DNA of 64,000 nt from Porphyrobacter sp. AAP60 (GCF_001296025.1 NZ_LJHV01000008.1:434001-498000), one strand, 5' to 3'. Shown: positions 41,580 to 50,727, counted from the stretch's first letter. Notes: generated from the sequence alone by a model not told the origin. Translations and numbers: made by a program.

Positions 41580-41852
41580 ATGAACCTGGCGACGATCATG
41601 ATCTTCATTCTGGGAATCGCCAATTTCGCGCTGAACCGGGCAGTGTTTCTGAGCGGACATCCGCTGTTGTCGCGCCTGCCCCGGTCAAGCCAGGTGCTGG
41701 GCCAGCGGGCAGCTCTGGTGAGCGAATTTGCGGTGCTGTTCTTTGCGCTGCTGCTTTCGGTTGAAGGCTGGCCGGTGTTCGCATGGGCTTACGGCGGCTA
41801 TACGGCCTTCAATGCGGCCGCGGCTTGGCTCATCCTGAACGGGCGGGTATAG
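41580..41852 (+). CDS. small membrane protein, unknown function
   Basis: A 90-residue protein with two or three hydrophobic helices (about 5-22, 45-63 and 70-86) and a basic loop between. I recognise no family. The ATG at 41580 begins the first helix; the frame is open to 41337 but that part lacks any feature. The next gene starts 7 bp downstream. There is no good Shine-Dalgarno, so the start is uncertain. The 227 bp before it, back to urcA, show no feature I can support. Confidence 0.6.
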   Translation: MNLATIMIFILGIANFALNRAVFLSGHPLLSRLPRSSQVLGQRAALVSEFAVLFFALLLSVEGWPVFAWAYGGYTAFNAAAAWLILNGRV

Positions 41853-41859
41853 GCCTGCC

Positions 41860-42639
41860 ATGACCACCCGGCTGTTCCATATCAGCGACGTGCATTTCGG
41901 GGTCGAAGATCGCGTTGCGCTTGATGCCGTGGCACGCGCGGTTGCGGCAGAGCGGCCCGATGCGGTGGTGTGCACCGGCGATCTGACCCAGCGCGCCAAG
42001 CGATCCGAATATGCCGCAGCGCAGGAATGGTTCGCGGCATTGGGCGTGCCGGTGGTGCTGGAGCCGGGCAATCACGACATGCCCTATTACAACCCGTGGG
42101 AACGGTTCACCGATCCGTTCCGGCGCTATAATCGTATGAATGCGGCAGTGGGCAGCGCGTTCGATTCGCCCGATGTGGTGTTGGTGCCGCTGCGCACAAC
42201 AGTGCGGGCGCAAACCCGCATACCGTGGTCTGATGGCGTGGTGAAACCGGCTGCCTTGCGTGAAACGCTGTCCGCGTTGGCAGCGCTGGAAGGCGATCCG
42301 CGCACGATCATCGTGATTGCGCACCACCCTTTGCTGGGGCCGGAAGGCAAGCGCAAGAACCCGACTATCGGCGGCGACGAAGCCTTTGCCCGGATCGCCG
42401 ATGCCGGCGCACATGCGATCATTTCCGGCCATGTCCACGTGCCGTTCGATCAGCAGCGCCGCTCTGCCAGCGGGCAGATAATGCGCACCATCGGCACAGG
42501 CACGCTATCCACCCGGCTGCGCGATGGCGCTGCGGCTTCCTGGCGTGAAATCATCTGCGGCCCCGGCGGAGAGATCACGGCGCAATTGCGCTTTGCCGTT
42601 CCGGAAGAGACCGCTGCGGGCAGGATAGGTGGTTCTTAA
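41860..42639 (+). CDS. CpdA-like calcineurin-fold metallophosphoesterase
   Basis: A 259-residue phosphoesterase with all five metal-binding motifs: HISDVHFG, VVCTGDLTQR, EPGNHD, IAHHP and ISGHVH. The fold is closest to class III cyclic-nucleotide phosphodiesterases (CpdA type), so cAMP is a candidate substrate, but others are possible. It lies 7 bp after the small membrane gene and may be co-transcribed with it. Confidence 0.9.
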   Translation: MTTRLFHISDVHFGVEDRVALDAVARAVAAERPDAVVCTGDLTQRAKRSEYAAAQEWFAALGVPVVLEPGNHDMPYYNPWERFTDPFRRYNRMNAAVGSAFDSPDVVLVPLRTTVRAQTRIPWSDGVVKPAALRETLSALAALEGDPRTIIVIAHHPLLGPEGKRKNPTIGGDEAFARIADAGAHAIISGHVHVPFDQQRRSASGQIMRTIGTGTLSTRLRDGAAASWREIICGPGGEITAQLRFAVPEETAAGRIGGS

Positions 42640-42749
42640 CCTTTTCCCGTAGGCCCGCCTTAAGGAATTTTTGATGAAACCCTGCCGCACGGTGCGGGCT
42701 TGATGTGGCTGCCCGCAGCATGATCGGTGGCATCAACGGGGGCGGGGCG

Positions 42750-42947
42750 ATGGACTTCATCAAGGCGCTGACATTCGGCGCGATCCTTTCGGCAGTGATT
42801 GCATTGGTTATCGGCTCGCAAGGGGTGAACAGCGGGCCGCTGGCGATCCAAGTGGTGAGTGTAGCCGAAGCCAAGGCCTATTGGTCGTGGCCGGTATTTT
42901 TCGGCGGCAGCGGATTGGCATTTGCACTCATGCTGCTGCAGCGCTGA
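42750..42947 (+). CDS. small two-helix membrane protein, unknown function
   Basis: A 65-residue protein from the ATG at 42750; ATG 42720 and GTG 42705 are upstream alternatives in frame. Two hydrophobic helices (about 8-26 and 45-63) are joined by a polar loop with SVAEAKAYW. I recognise no family. A GC-rich stretch at 42741-42747 could serve as ribosome-binding site. A bidirectional terminator follows shared with rpsI. Confidence 0.6.
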   Translation: MDFIKALTFGAILSAVIALVIGSQGVNSGPLAIQVVSVAEAKAYWSWPVFFGGSGLAFALMLLQR

Positions 42948-42953
42948 GAAACG

Positions 42954-42986
42954 AAAAGGGAGGCTCCCGCGAAGGAGCCGCCCTTT
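42954..42986. terminator. bidirectional terminator between the small membrane gene and rpsI
   Basis: AAAAGGGAGGCTCC and GGAGCCGCCCTTT form a 13-bp stem with one mismatch. On the minus strand TTTT follows, ending the rplM-rpsI transcript; on the plus strand TTTCT follows. Confidence 0.85.
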
Positions 42987-43008
42987 CTGTAACCCTTGCG
43001 GGTAAGTC

Positions 43009-43524
43009 TTAGCGCTTCGAGAACTGGAAGCTGCGGCGGGCCTTGGCCTTGCCGTACTTCTTGCGCTCGACCACGCGGCTGTCGCGGGTCAGGAAGCCTT
43101 CTGCCTTCACGGCGGAGCGCAGCTCCGGCTCGTACTTGGACAGCGCCTGCGCGATGCCGTGCTTCACAGCGCCGGCCTGACCGGAAAGCCCGCCGCCGCG
43201 GACGGTGCAGACCACATCGTACTGGCCGCTGCGGTCAGTGATAGTGAAGGGCTGGTTGATCACCAGACGCAGCGTCGGACGCGCGAAATAGGTTTCCTGA
43301 TCACGGCCATTGATCGTGATCTTGCCGGTGCCTGGCTTGACCCACACGCGGGCAACCGCATCCTTGCGGCGGCCGGTGGCGTAGGAACGGCCCTGCGCAT
43401 CGACTTCACGGTCGCGCAGCGGCATCGAGACGCGGGCGATTTCGGCAGCATCGCCCTGCGGAGCGTCGCCGGCGATGTCCTTCAGATCGGCGAGATCGGA
43501 CACGGTTGTGGTTTCATCAGCCAT
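43009..43524 (-). CDS. rpsI: 30S ribosomal protein S9
   Basis: A 171-residue ribosomal protein. The S9 core begins near residue 46 ([16 protein letters not shown]) and ends with the conserved basic tail RRSFQFSKR that reaches the P-site tRNA. The acidic N-terminal extension of about 40 residues is normal for sphingomonads. The start overlaps the rplM stop by one base. It is transcribed from the rplM promoter. Confidence 0.97.
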   Translation of the reverse strand: MADETTTVSDLADLKDIAGDAPQGDAAEIARVSMPLRDREVDAQGRSYATGRRKDAVARVWVKPGTGKITINGRDQETYFARPTLRLVINQPFTITDRSGQYDVVCTVRGGGLSGQAGAVKHGIAQALSKYEPELRSAVKAEGFLTRDSRVVERKKYGKAKARRSFQFSKR

Positions 43525-44003
43525 TATGCGGCGACCTTGTTCTTGCGGTTCATGGAAGCAACATCGAGCACGGCGGGCTTTTGCCCGTCATGCGGGTGTT
43601 CGGTGCCGACATAGAGGTGCAGGGCACGCATCTGCTGACGGCCCAGCGGGCCGCGCGGGATCATGCGTTCCACAGCCTTTTCCAGCACGCGCTCGGGGAA
43701 CTTGCCGCCGAGCACCTTGTCCGGGGTGGTTTCCTTGATGCCGCCGGGGTGACCGGTGTGCTTGTAATAGACCTTGTCGCCCATCTTCTTGCCGGTGAAC
43801 TTCACCTTTTCGACGTTGATGACGATCACGTGATCGCCGCAATCCACGTGCGGGGTGTAGGTCGGCTTGGTCTTGCCGCGCAGGATGTTGGCGATGATCG
43901 AGGCCAGACGGCCGACGACGAGGCCATCGGCATCGATGATGTGCCAGTTCTTTTCGACCTCGGCCGGTTTGATCGACCGGGTCTGCTTGCTGAGCGCCTT
44001 CAT
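43524..44003 (-). CDS. rplM: 50S ribosomal protein L13
   Basis: A 159-residue ribosomal protein of normal length. The [16 protein letters not shown] start of the core, [18 protein letters not shown] and the [21 protein letters not shown] end are all in place. It is the first gene of the rplM-rpsI operon. A leader of about 80 nt separates the predicted promoter from its start; L13 often regulates its own operon through such leaders. Confidence 0.97.
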   Translation of the reverse strand: MKALSKQTRSIKPAEVEKNWHIIDADGLVVGRLASIIANILRGKTKPTYTPHVDCGDHVIVINVEKVKFTGKKMGDKVYYKHTGHPGGIKETTPDKVLGGKFPERVLEKAVERMIPRGPLGRQQMRALHLYVGTEHPHDGQKPAVLDVASMNRKNKVAA

Positions 44004-44090
44004 GGCATGTGTCCTTGGTTCAAAACTATCTTGCAGGGGATGCCTGCGAGAATCGCCCGCCGATCAAACAACCGGTGGGAGAAGAGCGGC

Positions 44091-44120
44091 GCAATTGTCG
44101 CCAGACCCCGCGAAAGTCAA
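44091..44120 (-). promoter_or_regulatory. putative rplM-rpsI promoter
   Basis: On the minus strand TTGACT (44120-44115) is followed after 17-18 bp by CAATTG or AATTGC (about 44097-44091). The -35 is good, the -10 weak, as is common in alphaproteobacteria. It would give a leader of about 80 nt before rplM. Confidence 0.4.
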
Positions 44121-44188
44121 GCAAAAGGGCGGTTTTTCGATAGGGTAAAATAATACCGTATAAGTTGCCGGCCCCGGCTCGCCGTCGT

Positions 44189-44932
44189 TCAGGGCTGGAG
44201 CGGCCCCAGAGTCCAGGCCTCGCGGGCGCGGCGTTCAAGCCCTTCGACGCGGGTTACGATCCGGCGTTCGGCCTGCTGCAGCCACGGCGCATCGGGCTGT
44301 GGCTGCGCTTCGTATTGCAGCGTGAAACTGCCCGTCAGCCCGCCCGGCAGGGCCACCGTCTCGGTGCGGTTCACAGGCTGCCTGGCCGGGAACAGCAGAT
44401 CGGCGGGCATGGTATCAAGCTGCCCGCTGCCCGCCGTGTGTACCTGCGCCAGAAATGATCGAAAAGCTTCGCGCTCTTCTGCCGGAACCGGCTGGCTGGC
44501 GATCAGCGCTTCTGCCGAACGCAGGGCGGCGGCAACATCATCATCCGTGCCGGGAGCTGTGCCACCCGACAGGATGAGCCCGGCGTCGGACAGCATCATC
44601 GGAAACATCGTGGCGGGATCGCGCGCTTCTTCGAGCCGGGCGAACTGCGCCAGATGCGGCGGAGCGCTGACCTTGGCGGCGATCTGCTGTCCGGAAACGA
44701 TAATTCCGCGGGCCTGCCGATCGAACTGCACCTGCCAGCTGCGCTCCACCGTGATCGCCGCGCCATCGCCAAGTCCGCGTTCAAGCATTCTGGCCAGCCG
44801 CAAAGGTGTGTCTGGCAGGCGCAGCGGAGCGGCAGGAGCGGCCTGCAGCGGGGGAAGGGGCAAGCGTAGGCAGCCCAGTGCGCCAGCCCCCAGCACCGCC
44901 GCCAGCATCCTGCGCCGGGTGGTTGCGATCAT
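44189..44932 (-). CDS. exported hypothetical protein
   Basis: A 247-residue protein with a twin-Arg-rich hydrophobic N-terminus (TTRRRMLAAVLGAGALG), so Sec or Tat export is likely. The mature part alternates short charged helices with strands and has a WQVQFDRQARGIIVSGQQI segment and a C-terminal helical end. I recognise no family. It follows cutA by 51 bp on the same strand and precedes the rplM promoter. Confidence 0.65.
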   Translation of the reverse strand: MIATTRRRMLAAVLGAGALGCLRLPLPPLQAAPAAPLRLPDTPLRLARMLERGLGDGAAITVERSWQVQFDRQARGIIVSGQQIAAKVSAPPHLAQFARLEEARDPATMFPMMLSDAGLILSGGTAPGTDDDVAAALRSAEALIASQPVPAEEREAFRSFLAQVHTAGSGQLDTMPADLLFPARQPVNRTETVALPGGLTGSFTLQYEAQPQPDAPWLQQAERRIVTRVEGLERRAREAWTLGPLQP

Positions 44933-44983
44933 TGCCGTTTACTCTCCCCCGTTCCGGCCCCGACCATAAGGCGTGCAGGTGGC

Positions 44984-45349
44984 TTAGCCGTTCGCGCCGC
45001 CTTCGTCATCGGTAACGGGCGCGGAGCAACTTGCCGCCAGCCAGGCCAGCGTCGCCGGGTGCGCCGCATCGCAGCGCCAGCCGATGATCGCGGGTGTATC
45101 ATAGGGATGCACACTGCCCAACCGTGCAACGCAATCGGGCAGCAGGACAGCGGTTGTTTTGAACAGCACGGCGGTTTCAGCGCTGCTCGCCCGCGTGCCT
45201 TCCCAGACGAAATGCGATTCGATGGTGCCGATGATATTGGCGCAGGCGACCAGACCTTCGTCCAGCAGGATGGCGATAGCGGTGCGGGCGCTGTCGGGAT
45301 CGGGGAACGGGCACCAAGCCAGCGCGGCGGTAGTGCCATCCGCTGGCAT
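44984..45349 (-). CDS. cutA: divalent-cation tolerance protein CutA1
   Basis: A 121-residue small trimeric CutA1 family protein. The family motif LLDEGLVACANIIGTIESHFVWEG is only split here by position (about residues 28-51), and the AVLFKTTAVLLPDC and VHPYDTPAIIGW strands follow. It was linked to copper tolerance in E. coli, but the biochemical role is unsettled. The ATG at 45349 overlaps the ctaA stop by one base. Confidence 0.9.
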   Translation of the reverse strand: MPADGTTAALAWCPFPDPDSARTAIAILLDEGLVACANIIGTIESHFVWEGTRASSAETAVLFKTTAVLLPDCVARLGSVHPYDTPAIIGWRCDAAHPATLAWLAASCSAPVTDDEGGANG

Positions 45350-46446
45350 CAGGGCGCCGCCTGCGCTTGCTGGCGTGCCAGCCCATAGCTGTGCCCATAG
45401 CTGTGCATCGCCCAAACGGTCGCCGCGACGGTCAGCGCGCCGACAAGCTGGTGCGCCGCCGCAATCCACAGGGAAACCCCGCTCATCACCGTGGCAATGC
45501 CGAGCAGCACCATCACCCCGAAGGCCGAGTGCACGGCAACCGAGGCAAAGCGATCGGTTTTGCGCACCTGCCGTGCCAGCCACACCAGCGCCGCCACGGC
45601 GACCCACGCCCACCAGCGGTGCAGGAATTGCAGCAGGAAAGGATCATGCGTCAGCGTCCAGACGATACCCTGCGACCAGTCCACTTCGGGCACCAGCCGC
45701 CCGTTCATCAGCGGCCAGTCATAGGCGGCATGTCCGGCATTCAGCCCCGCCACCCACGCGCCGAGCAAAAGCTGGACGAACAGCACGATCGCCACCACCC
45801 CTGCGCCCATCTTCAGCCGCGCAGGCGTGGCGGCAGGATCACGGGCGAGCTTGCGCAGATCGCGCGCCGTCCACACCAGCCCGGCGAGCAGGAACAGCGC
45901 TGTCAGCAGATGTGCCGAGAGCCGGAAATGGCTGACATCGGTGAGATCGGTCTCGCCCACGCCCGATGACACCATGTACCAGCCCAGCGCGCCCTGCCCA
46001 AGGATCAGCCCGAACATCGCGGAAAGCCGAATGCCATATCCCGCCGGGATCGCACGGCGCAGCGCGAACACGATCATGGGCAGCAGGAACGCCAGCCCGA
46101 TCACACGGCCCAGAATGCGGTGGAACCATTCCCAGAAGAAGATGAACTTGAACGCTGCCAGATCCATGCCCGCCGGGCCGCTTTCGATCCGGTACTCGGC
46201 GGTCAGCTGATATTTGGCGAATTCGGCCTGCCACGCCGCTTCGGTCAGCGGGGGCAGGATACCCGAAACCACGTTCCATTCGGTGATCGAAAGCCCGCTT
46301 TCGGTCAGCCGGGTGATCCCGCCGACCAGCACGATCAGCACCACAAGCGCCGCGACAAACTCCAGCCAGCGCGCCAGTGCCAGCGGGCGGGCGCGGGTGG
46401 CGGGTTGCCCTGCAACTCTGTTCGAAACGGAGGCTGATGTGGCCAT
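45349..46446 (-). CDS. ctaA: haem A synthase CtaA (COX15 type)
   Basis: A 365-residue membrane enzyme that oxidises the C8 methyl of haem O to make haem A for cytochrome c oxidase. Eight hydrophobic helices are visible. The haem-ligand histidines lie in FFWEWFHRILGRVIG, FRLSAHLLTALFLL, LQFLHRWWAW and AAHQLVGALT. ESGLSITEWNVVSG near residue 50 is a family signature. I chose ATG 46446 because the frame back to 46605 is low-complexity and lacks support. Confidence 0.93.
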   Translation of the reverse strand: MATSASVSNRVAGQPATRARPLALARWLEFVAALVVLIVLVGGITRLTESGLSITEWNVVSGILPPLTEAAWQAEFAKYQLTAEYRIESGPAGMDLAAFKFIFFWEWFHRILGRVIGLAFLLPMIVFALRRAIPAGYGIRLSAMFGLILGQGALGWYMVSSGVGETDLTDVSHFRLSAHLLTALFLLAGLVWTARDLRKLARDPAATPARLKMGAGVVAIVLFVQLLLGAWVAGLNAGHAAYDWPLMNGRLVPEVDWSQGIVWTLTHDPFLLQFLHRWWAWVAVAALVWLARQVRKTDRFASVAVHSAFGVMVLLGIATVMSGVSLWIAAAHQLVGALTVAATVWAMHSYGHSYGLARQQAQAAP

Positions 46447-46593
46447 GACGGGCCGTTCTTTGTGCTCGCGCGCGCCCTTGCGCAAGCTTGTTTGCCGCAA
46501 TTCCGGGTGCGCAGGGCGCAATCTGGTGGCGAGCGGGCGGCAGGCAAAACCGCAAAAAGAACAGGCGCGAGGCGGTGCATCGCCCCTTGCGCA

Positions 46594-46610
46594 ATGTAAC
46601 AACATTACAT
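46594..46610. promoter_or_regulatory. palindromic operator-like site at merC
   Basis: A perfect ATGTAA-N5-TTACAT palindrome (46594-46610) lies 1-16 bp before the possible merC starts and 147 bp from the divergent ctaA start. Its AT-rich shape resembles Fur/Zur-family boxes, and the MerC product is a metal-handling membrane protein. Confidence 0.5.
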
Positions 46611-46625
46611 ATGTGCCTTCGCGTA

Positions 46626-47027
46626 ATGCCGCACAGCGCTCTTCCCCCCACGAGTCGGACGTCTTTCCGTCGCCGGCTCGATCATGTCGGGATCGGCCTC
46701 GCGGGCCTGTGCGCCGTGCATTGTCTTGTGACGCTGGTGGCGGTTTCAGCGCTCGGGTTTGGCGGCGCGCTGGGCGGACATTTCCTGCTGGACGAAAACA
46801 TCCACCGTATCGGCCTGCTGCTGGCGCTTGTCGTTGGCGGGGTGGCGATCGGCTGGGGGCTGCTGCGTCACCGGCGCATGCTGCCCTTTCTGGTGGCGAC
46901 GACAGGCCTCGCGCTGATGACCTGGGCGCTGGTGATCCCGCACGGTGCGAACGAGCTGCTGCTGACGCTGGTCGGGGTCACTCTGGTATCGGCAGGCCAC
47001 CTGCTCAACATCCGCGCCGCACGCTGA
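46626..47027 (+). CDS. MerC-domain membrane protein
   Basis: A 133-residue membrane protein of the MerC family, four helices with the conserved AVHCLVTL cysteine in the first one (near residue 30). MerC proteins transport mercury or other metal ions or serve unknown metal roles. The start is unclear: ATG 46626 and ATG 46611 both lack a Shine-Dalgarno and the message may be leaderless. A metal-regulator-like palindrome ends at 46610. Confidence 0.75.
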   Translation: MPHSALPPTSRTSFRRRLDHVGIGLAGLCAVHCLVTLVAVSALGFGGALGGHFLLDENIHRIGLLLALVVGGVAIGWGLLRHRRMLPFLVATTGLALMTWALVIPHGANELLLTLVGVTLVSAGHLLNIRAAR

Positions 47028-47097
47028 GGCGCGCTGGCCGCTGCCTTCGCAAAACAGGCGGGTTGCAGCCTTGGCGTGAACGCCTATGTCTCGCGCC

Positions 47098-48075
47098 ATG
47101 ACCAAAAGCCTGACCCTGAACGGCGCGCCCCATCGCACGTCTGCCGACACGATTGCCGCGCTGGTTCGTGAACTCGAACTGGTCCCCGAAAAGGTGGCGG
47201 TTGAGCGCAATGGCGAAATCGTGCCGCGTTCGACGCTGGAGGAGGCACCCCTGGCGGATGGCGACAAGCTGGAAATCGTACACTTCGTTGGCGGCGGCGA
47301 TCATGCCGCCGATACGTGGACGGTCGCGGGCCGCACCTTCACCTCGCGGCTGATCGTTGGCACGGGCAAATATAAAAGCTTTGAACAGAACGCGGCGGCG
47401 GTGGCCGCCTCAGGCGCGGAAATCGTTACCGTGGCGGTGCGTCGGGTGAATGTCAGCGATCCCAAAGCGCCGATGCTGACCGACTACATCGACCCTAAAA
47501 AGATCACTTACCTGCCTAACACGGCAGGCTGTTTTACCGGCGAGGACGCTGTGCGCACGCTGCGGCTGGCGCGCGAGGCGGGCGGTTGGGATCTGGTCAA
47601 GCTGGAAGTGCTGGGCGAGGCGCGCACGCTTTATCCCGATATGCGCGAAACCCTGAAGGCGACCGAGGTGCTGGCCAAGGAAGGTTTCCTGCCGATGGTC
47701 TATTGCGCCGATGATCCGATTGCCGCGAAACAGCTTGAAGATGCGGGCGCGGTGGCGATCATGCCGCTTGGCGCGCCGATCGGTTCGGGCCTCGGCATCC
47801 AGAACCGGGTGATGATCCGGCTGATCGTAGAGGGCGCCAAGGTGCCGGTGCTGGTCGATGCAGGCGTGGGCACGGCGTCGGATGCGGCAGTCGGCATGGA
47901 ACTGGGCTGTGATGGCATCCTGATGAACACCGCCATCGCCGAAGCCAAAGACCCGATCCGCATGGCCCGCGCGATGAAACTGGCGGTCGAAGCCGGACGC
48001 GAGGCTTACCTAGCAGGACGCATGGCGCGGCGGATGTATGCCGATCCCTCAAGTCCGCTGGCAGGGTTGATCTAA
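47098..48075 (+). CDS. thiG: fused ThiS-ThiG (sulfur carrier and thiazole synthase)
   Basis: A 325-residue protein joining a ThiS sulfur carrier (residues 1-67, ending VHFVGGG) to a complete thiazole synthase ThiG (about 72-325). ThiG makes the thiazole phosphate of thiamine; its Schiff-base lysine is Lys168 in WDLVKLEV, and [21 protein letters not shown] and [17 protein letters not shown] are in place. ThiS normally ends in a free Gly-Gly that is thiocarboxylated; here it is internal at residues 65-67. Start at ATG 47098; MSRA from 47086 is an alternative. Confidence 0.92.
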   Translation: MTKSLTLNGAPHRTSADTIAALVRELELVPEKVAVERNGEIVPRSTLEEAPLADGDKLEIVHFVGGGDHAADTWTVAGRTFTSRLIVGTGKYKSFEQNAAAVAASGAEIVTVAVRRVNVSDPKAPMLTDYIDPKKITYLPNTAGCFTGEDAVRTLRLAREAGGWDLVKLEVLGEARTLYPDMRETLKATEVLAKEGFLPMVYCADDPIAAKQLEDAGAVAIMPLGAPIGSGLGIQNRVMIRLIVEGAKVPVLVDAGVGTASDAAVGMELGCDGILMNTAIAEAKDPIRMARAMKLAVEAGREAYLAGRMARRMYADPSSPLAGLI

Positions 48076-48094
48076 TTTCTTTCGCTCGCGGCCA

Positions 48095-48109
48095 GACGGC
48101 TGCGCCGTC
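48095..48109 (+). repeat. small GC-rich hairpin after thiSG
   Basis: A perfect 6-bp stem GACGGC/GCCGTC with a 3-base loop begins a GC-rich stretch (to about 48175) after the ThiS-ThiG stop. There is no T-tract, so it may be a REP-like element or a Rho-dependent end. Confidence 0.4.
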
Positions 48110-48194
48110 GCCTCCGCGGGGGGCGGCCTACCGGCCGGCGCGCAGTCGCGCTTGCGGCCCGTCTGTTAGCGGGCCGACCATTCCTCCTTCTTAC

Positions 48195-48209
48195 CTAACC
48201 TTAAATTAA
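48195..48209 (+). promoter_or_regulatory. CtrA-box-like site upstream of 48253
   Basis: CTAA-N7-TTAA followed by CC is one base from the CtrA consensus TTAA-N7-TTAA. It lies 44 bp before the next gene start. Confidence 0.3.
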
Positions 48210-48252
48210 CCATCCCATGCGACGTTATCTCCGTCCGAAGGAGACATGCGCC

Positions 48253-48765
48253 ATGATGATGTCGATTGCCGAAATGCGGGAATTTGCCGGGTTCGCTCCA
48301 TGCGAGCAGCGCTATATCAAGCGCAGTCTCGACATCGGCCTGGCCCGCACCGATGCCTTCCGGCGCTGGGGTCGGAGCGAGGTGGAGAACATCGGAATCC
48401 GCCGGCAATATGTCGCCTATCAGGATCTGAAGTCGCTGCGTGCGCTGATCCCGCAGGAAGGCACCCCGTTCGAGGTCGAGCGCTTTCTCGGCAAGCTGGT
48501 TCGCGTTGCTGCTTTCGATCTGGAGCAGGAACGGCTGGAGAGTTTCTCGGCCTTCCGCTTCCTCTATGAACGGCTGCTCGGTGCCAAGGCGCGGCCCTAT
48601 CTGCCTGCCGCCTTCTGTGCCGCGAGCGCGCTGCCGGTAATTCGGCCTGAGAGGCGCAAGCTGTTGCTGCAAACCCTGTCCGAAGCCGCCGCCACCGCGT
48701 CTGGCTGGTCGGAGCGGGAGCCGGGGTTCTACCCCGAATATGTGGACGATTTCGAAGCGGCCTAA
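48253..48765 (+). CDS. hypothetical cytosolic protein
   Basis: A 170-residue protein rich in charged helices, with many Arg and Glu residues. The frame carries FLGKLVRVAAFDLEQERL and LPAAFCAASALPVIRPERRK. I recognise no domain and see no signal peptide. ATG 48253 follows AAGGAG by 9 bases; the frame is open to 48217. A CtrA-like box sits 44 bp upstream and a ribbon-helix-helix gene follows 13 bp after its stop. Confidence 0.6.
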   Translation: MMMSIAEMREFAGFAPCEQRYIKRSLDIGLARTDAFRRWGRSEVENIGIRRQYVAYQDLKSLRALIPQEGTPFEVERFLGKLVRVAAFDLEQERLESFSAFRFLYERLLGAKARPYLPAAFCAASALPVIRPERRKLLLQTLSEAAATASGWSEREPGFYPEYVDDFEAA

Positions 48766-48778
48766 TACTGGTTCGGGG

Positions 48779-49021
48779 ATGGAGACGCCCTCGCCTTACC
48801 ACCCGCCTGTCAAACGATCGCTGTCGATCGCGGGACATGCGACTTCGATCAGCCTCGAACCGCTGTTCTGGGAAATGCTGCGCGCTGCCGCATCGCACGA
48901 AGGCGTGGCTATCGCCGCGCTGGTCGCCCGGATCGATGCCGAGCGGATCAAATCACCCACCCCACCCGGCCTTGCTTCTGCAATCCGGGTGTGGCTGGTG
49001 AAAAAGATTCAGGATCAATAG
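48779..49021 (+). CDS. ribbon-helix-helix DNA-binding protein
   Basis: An 80-residue protein with a compact ribbon-helix-helix fold of the RHH_4 type. The VKRSLSIAGHATSISL beta strand is followed by the helix pair EPLFWEMLRAAASHEG and AIAALVARIDAERI. Such proteins bind DNA as dimers, often as autoregulators or cell-cycle factors. It follows a hypothetical gene by 13 bp and probably shares its transcript. The start at ATG 48779 excludes the poor frame to 48740. Confidence 0.82.
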   Translation: METPSPYHPPVKRSLSIAGHATSISLEPLFWEMLRAAASHEGVAIAALVARIDAERIKSPTPPGLASAIRVWLVKKIQDQ

Positions 49022-49251
49022 TTGCCCGGCGGGTCGCTGGCGGGAAAGCTTTCGTCGCTCGCCTGATCGGTTGCAGACCAATTCTGCCCGCTCGAATCGC
49101 GCATGGCATCGGGCCCCGCGTCGCGGACATCTGTGTGACTGCCGCTCGCCTGCCCTTCGGCATAGGCGGAATGAGCGGTTTTGCTGCGGTTGTTGAGGTA
49201 GCGCATACCGGCGTATCCGATGGCGCCGAAGGCTGCGAGTTTGAGTAGCAT
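49015..49251 (-). CDS. small hypothetical protein with one membrane-like helix
   Basis: A 78-residue protein. The first 15 residues form a hydrophobic helix (LLKLAAFGAIGYAGM), then the sequence is polar. The C-terminal SDESFPASDPPG is a motif I have seen at the end of small proteins of sphingomonads. I know of no function. ATG 49251 fits better than the frame start at 49284. It converges with the RHH gene with a 7-base overlap. Confidence 0.65.
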   Translation of the reverse strand: MLLKLAAFGAIGYAGMRYLNNRSKTAHSAYAEGQASGSHTDVRDAGPDAMRDSSGQNWSATDQASDESFPASDPPGNY

Positions 49252-49310
49252 GGGTCGTTCCTGGTGCTGTTGGGTCAGGTACAAGTGGCCATGCCGCCCA
49301 ATAGTTTCCT

Positions 49311-50591
49311 CTAGTCGTCCACCCGTTCGATATCCGCGCCGACCAGTTGAAGTTTCTCCTCCAGCCGCTCGTAACCGCGATCCAGGTGATAGAGCCGGCG
49401 CACGGTGGTCTCGCCTTCAGCGGCCAGCGCTGCGATCACGAGGCTCATCGAAGCGCGCAGATCGGTCGCCATGACTTCCGCGCCCGTCAGCAGGTTTACA
49501 CCCTTGACGATTGCGGTGCGGCCTTCGGTGGTGATGTCCGCGCCCATGCGCGCCAGTTCGGGCACGTGCATGAAGCGGTTTTCGAAGATTGTCTCCTTCA
49601 GCACGCTGGCGCCTTCGGCCTTGCACAGCAGCGCCATCAGCTGCGCCTGCATGTCTGTGGCAAGGCCGGGATAGGGCGCGGTGGTGAGGTTGGTGGCTTT
49701 CAACGCTCCATAGGCCTTTACAGTTACGCTCTTGGCATCCCACGTCACTTCGCAGCCGATGGCTTGCAACGCATGGATCGTTGCCATCATGTCATCGGCC
49801 TTGGCGCCCTCAAGCCGCACTTCGCCCCCTGTAATCGCGGCGGCGCAGGCGTAAGATCCCGCCTCGATCCGGTCAGGCATCACGCGATAGGTCGCGCCGT
49901 GCAGGCGTTTGACCCCATGGATGGTGAGGTTCGACGTGCCGATCCCTTCAATCTCCGCCCCCATTGCGACGAGCATATTGCACAGGTCGACGATCTCCGG
50001 CTCGCGCGCGGCATTGAACAGGCGGCTGGTGCCACCCGCCAGCACGGCGGCCATCAGGGCATTTTCGGTCGCGCCCACAGAAACCACCGGGAAATCGAAA
50101 TCGCCGCCGGGCATCCCGCCATCGGGCTGGATTGCTCGGACATAGCCCGCGGCCAGTTCGATTTTCGCGCCAAAGGCTTCGAGCGCTTTCAGGTGCAGAT
50201 CGATCGGGCGGTTGCCGATCGCACAGCCGCCGGGCATCGACACGGTCGCCTCGCCGCTGCGGGCCAGCATCGGGCCGAGCACAAGGATGCTCGCACGCAT
50301 CTTGCGCACCAGATCATAAGGCGCGACGTTGGAGGTGATCCGCGTCGCCTCCATGCTCATCACCCGGCCGAAATCTTCCGGACGCGTGCCCTGGATCACG
50401 GTGGTAACGCCGAACTGGTTCATCAGGTGCTGGAACCCGTCAATATCCGCGAGGCGCGGCAGGTTGCGCAGCGTCAGCGGTTCTTCGGTCAGCAGCGCGC
50501 AGGGGATCAGCGTAAGTGCGGCATTCTTTGCGCCCGAAATCGGGATCGAGCCGGAAAGGCGGTTGCCGCCGCGAATGATGAGTTTGTCCAT
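49311..50591 (-). CDS. murA: UDP-N-acetylglucosamine 1-carboxyvinyltransferase MurA
   Basis: A 426-residue enzyme that transfers enolpyruvate to UDP-GlcNAc, the first committed step of peptidoglycan synthesis and the target of fosfomycin. The repeated EPSP-like domains are complete. The catalytic Cys is in [15 protein letters not shown] near residue 118, and [11 protein letters not shown] and the [12 protein letters not shown] end are typical. It is divergent from galU, with a 136-bp intergenic space that probably holds both promoters. Confidence 0.96.
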   Translation of the reverse strand: MDKLIIRGGNRLSGSIPISGAKNAALTLIPCALLTEEPLTLRNLPRLADIDGFQHLMNQFGVTTVIQGTRPEDFGRVMSMEATRITSNVAPYDLVRKMRASILVLGPMLARSGEATVSMPGGCAIGNRPIDLHLKALEAFGAKIELAAGYVRAIQPDGGMPGGDFDFPVVSVGATENALMAAVLAGGTSRLFNAAREPEIVDLCNMLVAMGAEIEGIGTSNLTIHGVKRLHGATYRVMPDRIEAGSYACAAAITGGEVRLEGAKADDMMATIHALQAIGCEVTWDAKSVTVKAYGALKATNLTTAPYPGLATDMQAQLMALLCKAEGASVLKETIFENRFMHVPELARMGADITTEGRTAIVKGVNLLTGAEVMATDLRASMSLVIAALAAEGETTVRRLYHLDRGYERLEEKLQLVGADIERVDD

Positions 50592-50727
50592 CCGGCCAGC
50601 CTTAGCGAAAAGTGCTTTTGGCGCAACTCGCGGTGCAAGGTTCCGATCAGAGATTGACCTGCGTTATGGCGCAAGGCACGGAGACGCGCGACGCGAGGCA
50701 ACCGAAAAGAACCATTGAGGGCACTGA

